Source of the DNA: Clostridiales bacterium
Lineage (GTDB): Bacteria; Bacillota; Clostridia; Oscillospirales; CAG-272
Direction: 5' to 3'
NCBI GenBank assembly: GCA_012514145.1
Contig: JAAZAV010000054.1
Location: 1 to 47,199 of the forward strand
Length of the DNA stretch: 47,199 nucleotides
Below are positions 1 to 8,633 of this stretch, in pieces. The stretch's first letter is position 1. Each line of letters starts with the position of its first letter. The position numbers and the translations under genes were made by a program. The notes beneath the pieces are model-generated. The model did no database searches. It had not been told where the DNA came from and saw nothing but the letters and a program-made list of their open reading frames with translations.

Positions 1-1
1 G

Positions 2-583
2 AAGACAACAAAAAAAGCAGGTGTTGTCTTGTGGAAAAGAGTTGTCGCAGCTGCTTGTATATTTTTCGTTTTGCTGTCCTCTCCGATCGCAGTCAAAGCC
101 GTAGTTGAGAAGAAATCTCCGTTTGATATACTAAAAGAAGTCGGTAAAACAGTTTTAAACTTGCCATACAACAAAGAGACTGATATCGGGGGTATAACCT
201 TTGAACGGTATTCATCTGACCATATAACCGAGTATGAAAATGTTGAAGAGCTGCTCAGAACAGAGAACATTGATATAGATTTTCCGACAGAATTACCGGA
301 AGGTATTTATGTAACATCCGTGTTGTTGACTGATGATGCGAATGGAAGTGAAGTGTCGTTTGTATTCAATAACAGCAATCTGTTTTATTCCGTAAAACTG
401 TTCAATGACATTGATGAACATGTGGCTGAAGAAGCAGTAATTTACCGTGATGTCACTTGTTTCTGTTACGAACTAAATGGATATCACTGTGTGCAATTTA
501 TTAAAGATGAAAAAACTTATCTGATCGGTGCAACAGATAAAAACGACCTTGATAATGTAATTAACAATATACTGAGGGTCTAA
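2..583 (+). CDS. Partial membrane-anchored protein, DUF4367-like C-terminal domain
   Basis: The reading frame is open from base 2, so the gene most likely begins before the window; the TTG at base 29 is only the first in-window candidate start. The visible protein has a basic stretch, one hydrophobic segment (about residues 4-24 counted from that TTG) and then an extracellular-looking domain of about 150 residues. The segments PTELPEGIYVTSV, YRDVTCFCYELNGY and a terminal YLIGATDKNDLDNVINNILRV-like end resemble DUF4367 domains, which in Firmicutes often sit at the C-terminus of membrane-bound anti-sigma or sensor-like proteins. That family call is from memory of the fold pattern and is moderate at best. 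It lies 53 bases before the first ABC exporter gene, on the same strand, in the same AT-rich block, so a regulatory link to export is possible but inferred. Confidence 0.6.
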   Translation, partial: KTTKKAGVVLWKRVVAAACIFFVLLSSPIAVKAVVEKKSPFDILKEVGKTVLNLPYNKETDIGGITFERYSSDHITEYENVEELLRTENIDIDFPTELPEGIYVTSVLLTDDANGSEVSFVFNNSNLFYSVKLFNDIDEHVAEEAVIYRDVTCFCYELNGYHCVQFIKDEKTYLIGATDKNDLDNVINNILRV

Positions 584-636
584 ATCATTGCTAACCAAAG
601 GAGCGATGGTCTTAATACAATGACCAACCGGAATTT

Positions 637-2430
637 ATGAAAAAACATAACATTAAAAGTTCTTTTTATGCTATTAAGTTTTGTTACTCTTTGTTTGCTG
701 AAAAATGTCCTCGGTATTTAGTGTTAAATTCAATCATTGAGCTAATTAGTGCTGTTGAGTCTTTTGTTTTTAATATCCTGTTGTTACGGGTGATTTTTGT
801 ATTATTGGAGAACTCTCGACCTTTTGGTACAATTGTTTTGGTAACGTTTTTTGCGTTAATCGCAAAACTGTCAGTCAATTTAATAAAGTCTTTTTATTCG
901 ATAAGAATCAAGCCGTTGGATGTGCAGAACATATCAAAACATATTAAGGAAATAACATATAAAAAAGCTTTGTCATTAGATTTGATACAGTATGAGAATC
1001 CACTGTTTCATGGAAAATACTACAAAGCCATGTCGGAAATCGAGACTCGTGCATTTCAAATTGTTGATAGCACAGTGCTGTTGTTCAGTAATATAATATC
1101 GACTGTTATTGTGTTAGTGTATATTGTTTCTATTGATCCAATTCTGTTGATTTTAGCAATAATACCAGTTGTTACAAGTGTGGCATTTAAAGTAAGTTCG
1201 AAGAAACGACATTGTTTAGAAACGGAGAACAAAGAATATAGAAGGCAACAAGACTATGTCAACAGAATAGTTTATCTTCGAGAATATTCAACAGAGTTGC
1301 GTCTTACGAACATTTATAATGCGCTTAAAGAAATGTTTTTAAATAGTTCAAAACAAATAAAAAACAATAATAAAAAGTATGGAGTTGTATTAGGGGCATT
1401 AAGGTTGGTTTCGGATTTTATGCTCACAACTTTAACGTTATTGTTTTCATATTTGTATATTGGGTGGCGTTTCTTTTTTAGAAAAGACATTGTTGTCAGT
1501 GATTTTGCCGTTTTGGTAAGTGCAATAAATAATATGAACGGGAAAATCAACTCTTCTATTAATCTTTTTTATACCATTCAAGAGGCTTCGTTATATATTG
1601 TTGATTTTAATGATTATATGGAGGAAAAGCCGGCAATTGAAAAAAGCAATAGAGACAAAACAATTGATGGCTTTACTGAAATAAAATTTGAGCATGTGAA
1701 TTTCAAATATTCTATAGATAGCGAGTATGCAGTAAAGGATATTTGCTTTTCAATAAGAAAAAACGAAAAAATAGCAATTGTTGGAAAAAACGGATCGGGG
1801 AAAAGTACGATAATTAAACTTCTGGTAGGTCTTTATGAACCTACCGGTGGTTCAATAACGATCGATTCTGTGGATGTTAAAAAAATCAACTATAGTCAAA
1901 TCAACGAATTATTCTCTCCCGTATTTCAAGATTATAGACTTTTTGCCACATCAATAAAAGATAATATAACAATGGGGGACAAAATATCAGATGATAGAAT
2001 ATGGCGAGCGTTGGATGAACTCGGGCTGAAACAAATCGTTGAGCAATCACCCCACAAATTGGAAAACAGGGTTACAAAGGAACTTAACCAGGATGGGTTA
2101 CTTATGTCCGGCGGACAAAATCAAAAATTATCTTTAGCCAGAGCATTTGCATCAAATTCACCTATTATAGTATTGGACGAGCCGACCGCTTCACTGGATG
2201 TCAAATCAGAGCAAATGATCTATCATAAAATACACCGAGAAATGAAAGACAAAACTATATTATTTGTATCTCATCGGATCACAAGTGCAGCTCAGGCCGA
2301 CAAAATAATAGTTGTCGATAAAGGATCCATTGTTGAAATGGGAACCCATGAAGAACTTATGAAATCAAAAGGAGTATATTGTGCGCTTTATAATACACAA
2401 GCCAAGGCGTATGTTGAGGAGTCTTTATGA
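637..2430 (+). CDS. ABC exporter half-transporter (fused permease and ATPase), pair 1 subunit A
   Basis: A 597-residue protein with the ABC exporter layout: about six membrane helices in residues 15-320, then an ATPase domain. Walker A GKNGSGKST is near 383-391, the Q-loop is in FQDYRLF near 430, the signature is LMSGGQ near 489-494, Walker B IIVLDEP with the catalytic Glu is near 510-516, and the switch His is in SHR near 545. All catalytic residues are present, so it should be an active ATPase. The stop overlaps the next start by four bases (ATGA), pointing to a heterodimer with that gene. The ATG has only a weak ribosome binding site; a better AAAGGAG lies upstream of a six-codon mini-ORF at 609. 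Substrate unknown: no precursor peptide or maturation gene is in the window. Base composition is clearly AT-rich compared with bases after 8.6 kb. Confidence 0.9.
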   Translation: MKKHNIKSSFYAIKFCYSLFAEKCPRYLVLNSIIELISAVESFVFNILLLRVIFVLLENSRPFGTIVLVTFFALIAKLSVNLIKSFYSIRIKPLDVQNISKHIKEITYKKALSLDLIQYENPLFHGKYYKAMSEIETRAFQIVDSTVLLFSNIISTVIVLVYIVSIDPILLILAIIPVVTSVAFKVSSKKRHCLETENKEYRRQQDYVNRIVYLREYSTELRLTNIYNALKEMFLNSSKQIKNNNKKYGVVLGALRLVSDFMLTTLTLLFSYLYIGWRFFFRKDIVVSDFAVLVSAINNMNGKINSSINLFYTIQEASLYIVDFNDYMEEKPAIEKSNRDKTIDGFTEIKFEHVNFKYSIDSEYAVKDICFSIRKNEKIAIVGKNGSGKSTIIKLLVGLYEPTGGSITIDSVDVKKINYSQINELFSPVFQDYRLFATSIKDNITMGDKISDDRIWRALDELGLKQIVEQSPHKLENRVTKELNQDGLLMSGGQNQKLSLARAFASNSPIIVLDEPTASLDVKSEQMIYHKIHREMKDKTILFVSHRITSAAQADKIIVVDKGSIVEMGTHEELMKSKGVYCALYNTQAKAYVEESL

Positions 2431-4229
2431 AAAAAATACGCAAGATTAAAACAATAATTTGTAACAATGCATGGTTGCTTTCGTTTGTGATTAAATTGAT
2501 ACCGGGATATGTGGTAATAACGACTTTATTATATGTTGCTAAAGCATTCCTTCAATCTTTATCAAATGTTTGGCTGATAGAAAAAGTAATTAACGCTGCA
2601 ATAATTGACAACAATTTTCAGAACATAGTGAAACCCGTGTTGCTGTTTTGTGGTTATGCTATTGTGGTTGGAATAGTAAATGCACTGTTTATTGAAGTTT
2701 TAGAAAAAAACTATCGCCAGCGATTTTTTGATTCTATAAGACTTCAATTGTTTGAAAAAGCAATAAATTGTGACATTTCATGTTATGACAATACGGAATT
2801 TTATGAAAATTATGTTTGGACGGCAGGGCAAATTGGAGATCAGGCATTTGGTGTGTTTCAAAATTCAGCATCGTTAGTTCAACGGTTGTTTGTGATTTCA
2901 TCAACGTGTGCTTTGATGGCAGGCATTAACACATCAATTCTGATTGTAGTTGCGATGAGTTGCATTATAAATTTTTTAATTATCAATTTGCAAAATAAAC
3001 TGCAATTTTCCTATCGGCAAAAAGCAAATACGATATCAAGGGTATTAGGATATGTTGAACGAACCATTGTATTGCCTGATTATGCAAAGGAGATAAGAAC
3101 CAGCAAAATTATTAAACCAATTAAAAAAATGTTTGACGAATCATATCAGGAATTGAGAGCGGAAACCGAAAAAACGAACAAAAAACTTTGGCGTATGGAT
3201 TTATTAAAAAAGTTTTTTGGGGAAGATTTCTTTTCATTGTTTTTAGGGATAGTCGTGCTTTCTTGGCAGGTTTTAAAACGTAAAATTCTAATAGGTGCAT
3301 TTGTTGCATCTTATAATGGCATCCAGATTGTGTATTCCAGCTTATCTTTTATCTTGGGACATTTAACTTCTTTTGCGGAATCCTCATTATATGCTGAAAA
3401 AATAAAAATTTTCTGGGAATACAAGCCTTTGATTGCGAATTGCGATAAAGGAATTGAAGCAACGAAAGCAGAGGTGTTGAAGCTAAAAAATGTTTGTTTT
3501 GCTTATGAAAAAGAGAAGAATGTGATAAATAATGTATCTTTTTCTATAAATAAACCACAAAAAATCGCAATTGTTGGCGCAAACGGGTCTGGAAAAACAA
3601 CACTTGTGAAACTTATACTTAGACTATACGATCCAATTCAAGGCACTATTTTGATTGATGAAAGCATGGCATCATCAGTCAATCTTAAATCATATCGAAA
3701 ACTGTTTTCTTGTTTGTTTCAAGAAAACAATGTTTATGCGTGTAAAATCTCAGAGAATATTTGTATGGATTCGTTAATAGATGACAAAACAAGGCTTGAT
3801 TATGTGAGTAAAATATCCGGTATAGATGAAAAAATCAGCGGGTTAAAAAACGGATATGAGTCTTTCTTGACGAGAGAGTTTAATGATGATGGTGTAATTT
3901 TGTCTGGAGGAGAAAAACAGAAACTTGCTATTGCTCGTTCAATATACAAAAATGCCGAGTGTTATATATTAGATGAACCAACTTCCGCGCTTGACCCCGA
4001 AGCGGAAGCAGATTTTAATAAGAAGATTATGTCAGCAACACAAGGGAAAATGCTGCTGATCATATCTCATAGACTTACTACAACCAGATTTGTTGACAAA
4101 GTAATAGTAATGAATAACGGTATGATTGAGGAGATTGGATCACACGAAGAATTAATGAAAAAGGGCGGTATGTATTATGATTTGTTCTCCGCTCAAGCGA
4201 GCCAATATTTGAAAGATGACGGCAGATAA
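2427..4229 (+). CDS. ABC exporter half-transporter (fused permease and ATPase), pair 1 subunit B
   Basis: A 600-residue ABC exporter with an N-terminal six-helix membrane domain and a C-terminal ATPase. Walker A GANGSGKTT is near residue 383, Q-loop FQENNVY follows, signature LSGGEKQ is near 490, Walker B YILDEPTSALD is near 513 and the switch His is in ISHRLTT. Length and order are typical of B-type half-exporters. It starts inside the last codon of the preceding exporter gene (ATGA overlap), the arrangement expected for translationally coupled subunits of a heterodimer. A 166-base gap without a convincing gene separates it from the second pair. The substrate is not predictable; related exporters move peptides, lipids or drugs. 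Confidence 0.9.
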   Translation: MKKIRKIKTIICNNAWLLSFVIKLIPGYVVITTLLYVAKAFLQSLSNVWLIEKVINAAIIDNNFQNIVKPVLLFCGYAIVVGIVNALFIEVLEKNYRQRFFDSIRLQLFEKAINCDISCYDNTEFYENYVWTAGQIGDQAFGVFQNSASLVQRLFVISSTCALMAGINTSILIVVAMSCIINFLIINLQNKLQFSYRQKANTISRVLGYVERTIVLPDYAKEIRTSKIIKPIKKMFDESYQELRAETEKTNKKLWRMDLLKKFFGEDFFSLFLGIVVLSWQVLKRKILIGAFVASYNGIQIVYSSLSFILGHLTSFAESSLYAEKIKIFWEYKPLIANCDKGIEATKAEVLKLKNVCFAYEKEKNVINNVSFSINKPQKIAIVGANGSGKTTLVKLILRLYDPIQGTILIDESMASSVNLKSYRKLFSCLFQENNVYACKISENICMDSLIDDKTRLDYVSKISGIDEKISGLKNGYESFLTREFNDDGVILSGGEKQKLAIARSIYKNAECYILDEPTSALDPEAEADFNKKIMSATQGKMLLIISHRLTTTRFVDKVIVMNNGMIEEIGSHEELMKKGGMYYDLFSAQASQYLKDDGR

Positions 4230-4395
4230 AAATATGTTTGTGCCATTGAAAAATACACGCTGACAAAACATATAAAAAGGATTTTTCAACGACACAAGAA
4301 TAATGAAAAACATAGCTCTTGAACATAAGCGCTTCGAATATTCTGTCAATAACAATACAGGCATTATGGAAATTTTATTCCTTTGAGAGGGTTCA

Positions 4396-6213
4396 ATGAA
4401 GAAATTATCTGGATTTTTTGCCGGCATAGGCGAAATGATGAAAATACTGTGGCAGTCAAGTAAATCCTTGACTCTGCTTATGATTTTCAACAATCTCATA
4501 CGAAACGCCATATGGCCGCTGCGCGCTTTGGCTGTTAAAAATATTGTTGATATTATCGTATTGTCCTCTGAAAACGGATTTTCAGCATATCAAAAATCGT
4601 TTTGGATATATATCATCTTGTTTTTCCTTTGTTTTTTGCTGAACAGAATTTGGTGGCCGCTCAACAGTTATACCCAGACGCTTATGTTAGCTCAAATAAG
4701 CAACAAGACAAAGCAGCGAATTACAGCCGTTATGGAAAAAGTCCACTTATCCTTTTTTGATTATGCGGAAAACTATGATACATATAAAAGAGCTTTAGAT
4801 CAGACAAATGATCGTCAGCCAATAAACACGGTAAACAATGTTATCGGTTTTATTTCGTTGGTTATAAGTTTTGTTACGGCGTTTTCTGTTATGATTTCCA
4901 TAAGCATTCCCGTAACAATTTTGCTTATGATAAGTTCTATACCTGCTGTTATTTGGGAAGGCAGGTTTAACAAAAAAGTATATGCCTTTGATAAGGAGGC
5001 AACGCGCGAAAAGCGGCTGTTGGAATATTTATTCTCATTATTTGTTGACAAGGCATCTTCTAAAGAAATAAGGACGTTTAAGACCGATTGTTATTTGTCT
5101 GAAAAACACGAGTCAACTTTGAAAGAATACAACCGTAAATATTTCCGACTTATAAACTCAAAGATTCGCGTTGATTCATTTTTCTGGCTTATACTTCAGT
5201 GTACCCTTATGATAGGATATTTTCTGATTATTTCAAACACAGGCGCAGGTAAAATTGCAATCGGTTCTCTCAGCTTTTTTCTCGCTGTTGCAGGCGATTT
5301 ACAGCTGGCCATCAAAAATTTCGGTTCTTCATTCAATAATGTTATACAATCAGGTAAATACTTCGACAATTTGTTGCAATTCGAGAAACAAGTTGCCGAT
5401 GATACGGATTCAGTAGATTATCTCAATATCCCAGATACCGTTGAGACCATAGAATTCAGAAACGTGTCATTCTCATATCCAAACGCGGAAAACGAAACAC
5501 TGAAAGATGTAAGTTTTACCTTGCGCTGCCCCCAATCCGCAGTGTTGGTCGGTGAAAACGGAGCGGGGAAAACAACGATCATGAAGCTTTTGTTGGGTTT
5601 TTATAAACCGACTTCAGGTGCGGTTCTGATTAACGGCGTCAATATTCAAAAATACCGTCCGGAAGATTATTTCAGGCTGTTTTCCGTATGCTTTCAGGAT
5701 TATATGAAATACGGCTTTTCACTTAAAGAGAATGTTGTTATGTCGAATGTAAAAATAGACGAACAAAAATTCAATGAAATAGTAAATGAGACCGGGCTCA
5801 AAGATATTATTGAAGATCTTCCCGATAAAGAACTAACTTGTCTTTCACGAGAATATGATGAAAATGGAGTGGAATTGTCCGGAGGACAATATAACAGAAT
5901 CGCAATAGCAAGAGCAACGGCAAAGAATGCTCCGATAATCTTGTTCGACGAACCAAACGCCGCTCTTGATGCAAAAGCGGAGCGTAATTTGTTCAGGCTT
6001 TATGCTCAACTGACAAAGGATAAACTCGGCATTATGATAACACACAGATTATCAACGGCAGTTAATTCAGATCTGATACTTGTTCTTAAAGACGGCAAAC
6101 TAATTGAATGCGGGAATCACTCTGAATTGTTGATTAATAACGGTGAATACGCCGCGCTGTTTAATATGCAGGCAAAACACTATATGTCAAACGAGGGGGC
6201 GGACTTGAAATGA
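4396..6213 (+). CDS. ABC exporter half-transporter (fused permease and ATPase), pair 2 subunit A
   Basis: A 605-residue ABC exporter preceded by a good ribosome binding site (GAGAGGG four bases before the ATG). Six membrane helices are followed by the ATPase: Walker A GENGAGKTT near residue 385, FQDYMKYGFS in the Q-loop region, signature LSGGQYNRIAIARA near 493, Walker B ILFDEPNAALD near 514 and ITHRLST. The D-loop neighbourhood reads NAALD instead of the usual TSALD or TASLD, a mild variation that keeps the catalytic Glu. It overlaps the next gene by ATGA, so the two are likely partners. Base composition is AT-rich but less extreme than pair 1, suggesting the pairs need not share one origin. 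Substrate unknown. Confidence 0.9.
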   Translation: MKKLSGFFAGIGEMMKILWQSSKSLTLLMIFNNLIRNAIWPLRALAVKNIVDIIVLSSENGFSAYQKSFWIYIILFFLCFLLNRIWWPLNSYTQTLMLAQISNKTKQRITAVMEKVHLSFFDYAENYDTYKRALDQTNDRQPINTVNNVIGFISLVISFVTAFSVMISISIPVTILLMISSIPAVIWEGRFNKKVYAFDKEATREKRLLEYLFSLFVDKASSKEIRTFKTDCYLSEKHESTLKEYNRKYFRLINSKIRVDSFFWLILQCTLMIGYFLIISNTGAGKIAIGSLSFFLAVAGDLQLAIKNFGSSFNNVIQSGKYFDNLLQFEKQVADDTDSVDYLNIPDTVETIEFRNVSFSYPNAENETLKDVSFTLRCPQSAVLVGENGAGKTTIMKLLLGFYKPTSGAVLINGVNIQKYRPEDYFRLFSVCFQDYMKYGFSLKENVVMSNVKIDEQKFNEIVNETGLKDIIEDLPDKELTCLSREYDENGVELSGGQYNRIAIARATAKNAPIILFDEPNAALDAKAERNLFRLYAQLTKDKLGIMITHRLSTAVNSDLILVLKDGKLIECGNHSELLINNGEYAALFNMQAKHYMSNEGADLK

Positions 6214-8024
6214 AGAACATAAGATATTCAATCAAATTGCTTTTTAAAATATCTCCGCTGCTGATGCTGCTGCTCGGACTGTTTACCGCTTTGTCGCTTG
6301 GCTTGTCGCCTTTGTTCTCATTGATAGATAAATTGATTTTTGATATTATTCAGCAAAGTTATGGCGACGGATTGGAATGGAAGAAAGTATTATATATTGT
6401 TTTGCTGTACTTTTGCTACAATTTCTTTGTTTTTGCTCTGTTCAGAATAAAAGATATTACCGTCACATATGCACAAACAATAGTAAGTACATCCTTACAA
6501 AAAAGGACGATAAGCCGGATCGGTAAAATTGATTATGACCGTTTTGAAGAAAATGAATTCTACAATTATATCACTACGGTGCAGAGAGAGATTACCGGTG
6601 GGAATCTTTTGGGAATTTACATAAACAGTATCACACTTATAAGCGTTATTGCCACGACTGCGTTTCTTTCCTATTTGCTGTTCCGTTTAAGCGCCTGGGC
6701 GGTATTGTTATCAATTCTTTGCTGTGTGCCGGGCTTTTTGCATCAGGCTTCATTTGGCAGGAAAAACTGGGAATTCAACACCTCAAAAATACCGCTGCAA
6801 AGAAAAATCGGGTATTATTTCTCATTATTATCCTCTATCGGTGCATACAGAGAAAACAGAATATACGACACGACACCTGTATATAAAGAAAAATACTCCG
6901 GTTTATTCGGTGAATACTATAAAGAGTTGAAAAGCTTTAATGCAAAAAACTGTTGGAAAGGTGTCATGATGGCGATTTTCCACGCCGTTGGCACAGTGTC
7001 GGTAATAACATACGCTTATTATCAGGCGGCACAAGGCAATATCTCACTCGGCGACGCTGTACTTTTTGTAGGTGTTTGCCAAAGCATTTATAATAATGTC
7101 CAAAATGCCGTATATACATTTGGTTCAATAAATGAAGCCCGACATTCCGTTAATAACATTTTGCATTTTTTGTCAACATCTGATCTGAATGAAAAGAAAA
7201 TGGGGGCGAAAAATACAAAGAAAATCGACGATGAAGGGGTGGAAATTGAGCTTACCGATATCACATACTCATATCCCGGTGTTGATAAAAATGTTCTGAA
7301 CGGATTGAATCTCAGAATAAAAAACGGTGAAAAACTTGCAATAGTCGGCGAAAACGGGAGCGGAAAAACAACGCTTGCAAAGATTATTTTAGGATTATAT
7401 CATCCGCAGAAAGGAACTATTAAGATTAATGGTTACGATGTAAAAACAGTATCGAATGACTTTAGATACGCTTCAGCATGCTTTCAGGACTACTGCACAT
7501 ATTCATTGTCTGTCAGAGAAAATGTTGCTTTCGGAAATATAATAAATATCAGAGATGATGAGGATATTTTAAACGCCATTGACATGAGTCGTCTTGAAAG
7601 AACCTCATTTGATAATGACATTGACAGACAGGTAACCAAAGTATTTGATACCAACGGTGTTGTATTGTCCGGAGGACAGTCTCAAAAGTTATCTCTTGCA
7701 AGAGCTTTTATGTACAAACATGGTTTGATGGTACTTGATGAGCCAAGCGCATCACTTGACGTAGTGACGGAGAATGAAATTTTTGATACCACGCTAAATC
7801 TTATACAAGGCAGAACCTCTGTTGTTATTACTCATCGGCTTGCAAATGTTATTCATTGTGACAGAATTGTTTATCTTGATTCGGGAAAAATTTGCGAAGA
7901 AGGCACACATAACGAACTAATGATGAAAAAGGGTAAATACGCTGAGTTGTTTTCAATTCAAGCCGAAAAGTATATATTAGATGGGAACAATGGAAATGGT
8001 TCAGTTAATATTGCGCAAATATAA
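6210..8024 (+). CDS. ABC exporter half-transporter (fused permease and ATPase), pair 2 subunit B
   Basis: A 604-residue ABC exporter. The first hydrophobic stretch near residues 10-35 opens the membrane domain; the ATPase carries Walker A GENGSGKTT near residue 379, Q-loop region FQDYCTYSLSVREN, signature LSGGQSQKLSLARA near 485, Walker B LMVLDEPSASLD near 507 and ITHRLAN. Everything needed for ATP hydrolysis is present. It begins within the stop of the preceding gene (ATGA). The phrase FQDYxxYxxSxxENV is shared with the preceding exporter, so the pair probably arose by duplication. It is the last intact gene of the AT-rich block; degraded coding remnants follow. Confidence 0.9.
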   Translation: MKNIRYSIKLLFKISPLLMLLLGLFTALSLGLSPLFSLIDKLIFDIIQQSYGDGLEWKKVLYIVLLYFCYNFFVFALFRIKDITVTYAQTIVSTSLQKRTISRIGKIDYDRFEENEFYNYITTVQREITGGNLLGIYINSITLISVIATTAFLSYLLFRLSAWAVLLSILCCVPGFLHQASFGRKNWEFNTSKIPLQRKIGYYFSLLSSIGAYRENRIYDTTPVYKEKYSGLFGEYYKELKSFNAKNCWKGVMMAIFHAVGTVSVITYAYYQAAQGNISLGDAVLFVGVCQSIYNNVQNAVYTFGSINEARHSVNNILHFLSTSDLNEKKMGAKNTKKIDDEGVEIELTDITYSYPGVDKNVLNGLNLRIKNGEKLAIVGENGSGKTTLAKIILGLYHPQKGTIKINGYDVKTVSNDFRYASACFQDYCTYSLSVRENVAFGNIINIRDDEDILNAIDMSRLERTSFDNDIDRQVTKVFDTNGVVLSGGQSQKLSLARAFMYKHGLMVLDEPSASLDVVTENEIFDTTLNLIQGRTSVVITHRLANVIHCDRIVYLDSGKICEEGTHNELMMKKGKYAELFSIQAEKYILDGNNGNGSVNIAQI

Positions 8025-8084
8025 AGATATGAATTCGATTTTTCTTCTTGCTGCACGCAGGAGTATATAGCACAATATATTTAA

Positions 8085-8344
8085 GGATGTATATTATCAG
8101 CTAAAAATAATAATACTTCGAGCGTTTTGGATAATTTATATGCCATTAGTTTGAAATATGATATTATCCCTGCCGATAAGGATATGGAAAAAAGTTAATC
8201 AATAAGAAGGTGTTTTTCGGTGAGTTATATGCTTGAGTTACAAAAAAAGTCACTGAAATTGTTAATGATATTATAGAAAGTGCCGATATTACGCCGGATC
8301 AAATTGAGATTGTGGTATTGAATAATATTCTGAGTGAGATTTGA
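8085..8344 (+). pseudogene. Degraded small coding sequence (frameshift plus in-frame stop)
   Basis: Two reading frames give protein-like sequence that joins if one base is added in the run of A residues near 8187-8193. The first frame (open from 8085, stop at 8196) reads ...SVLDNLYAISLKYDII then PADKDMEKS. The second continues from about 8183 as KKLINKKVFFGELYA, meets a TGA at 8234, then reads VTKKVTEIVNDIIESADI and TPDQIEIVVLNNILSEI before TGA at 8342. The amphipathic, charged pattern looks coding but no intact start exists. I do not recognise the family. This fits a small accessory protein that decayed behind the exporters; sequencing error in the A-run could explain the frameshift but not the TGA. 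Confidence 0.45.
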
Positions 8345-8484
8345 TTATTAACTGTCGACTGTTTTGTTCCCCAAAATATGAGTTGGCTGCAAAGTTAGTA
8401 TCTGTATATCAGATTAATATAATAGACCTGATAAAAATACAGTATAGTCTGGTAAAAGTGTTATTTGTCTTGCATACATCTTAA
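8341..8484 (+). pseudogene. Short coding-like remnant, family unknown
   Basis: A 47-codon open frame starting at TTG 8341 overlaps the end of the preceding remnant by four bases. It reads LIINCRLFCSPKYELAAKL followed by VSVYQINIIDLIKIQYSL and ends at TAA 8482. The composition looks coding, but there is no clear ribosome binding site and the protein is very short. It may be another piece of the same decayed locus or chance. From here to 8588 I see no further gene. Confidence 0.3.
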
Positions 8485-8588
8485 GCTGACGACTCCCGAC
8501 CATGCCGTGGAGCGCTTCCATGACCTTATAAAACAATTCATATAATCTATTACCTCAAATATTTAAGGTGCTCGTTATTTCAAGCATA

Positions 8589-8626
8589 AGCGAGGCATTT
8601 CCCCATACCTGCGGAAATGCCTCGCT
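8589..8626 (-). terminator. Intrinsic terminator-like hairpin of the potABCD operon
   Basis: A perfect 14-base-pair inverted repeat, AGCGAGGCATTTCC paired with GGAAATGCCTCGCT around a 10-base loop, lies 7 bases after the potD stop. A strong T-run is not present on the - strand side, so termination efficiency is uncertain, but position and stem length fit an operon end. Confidence 0.7.
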
Positions 8627-8633
8627 GTGCTTT

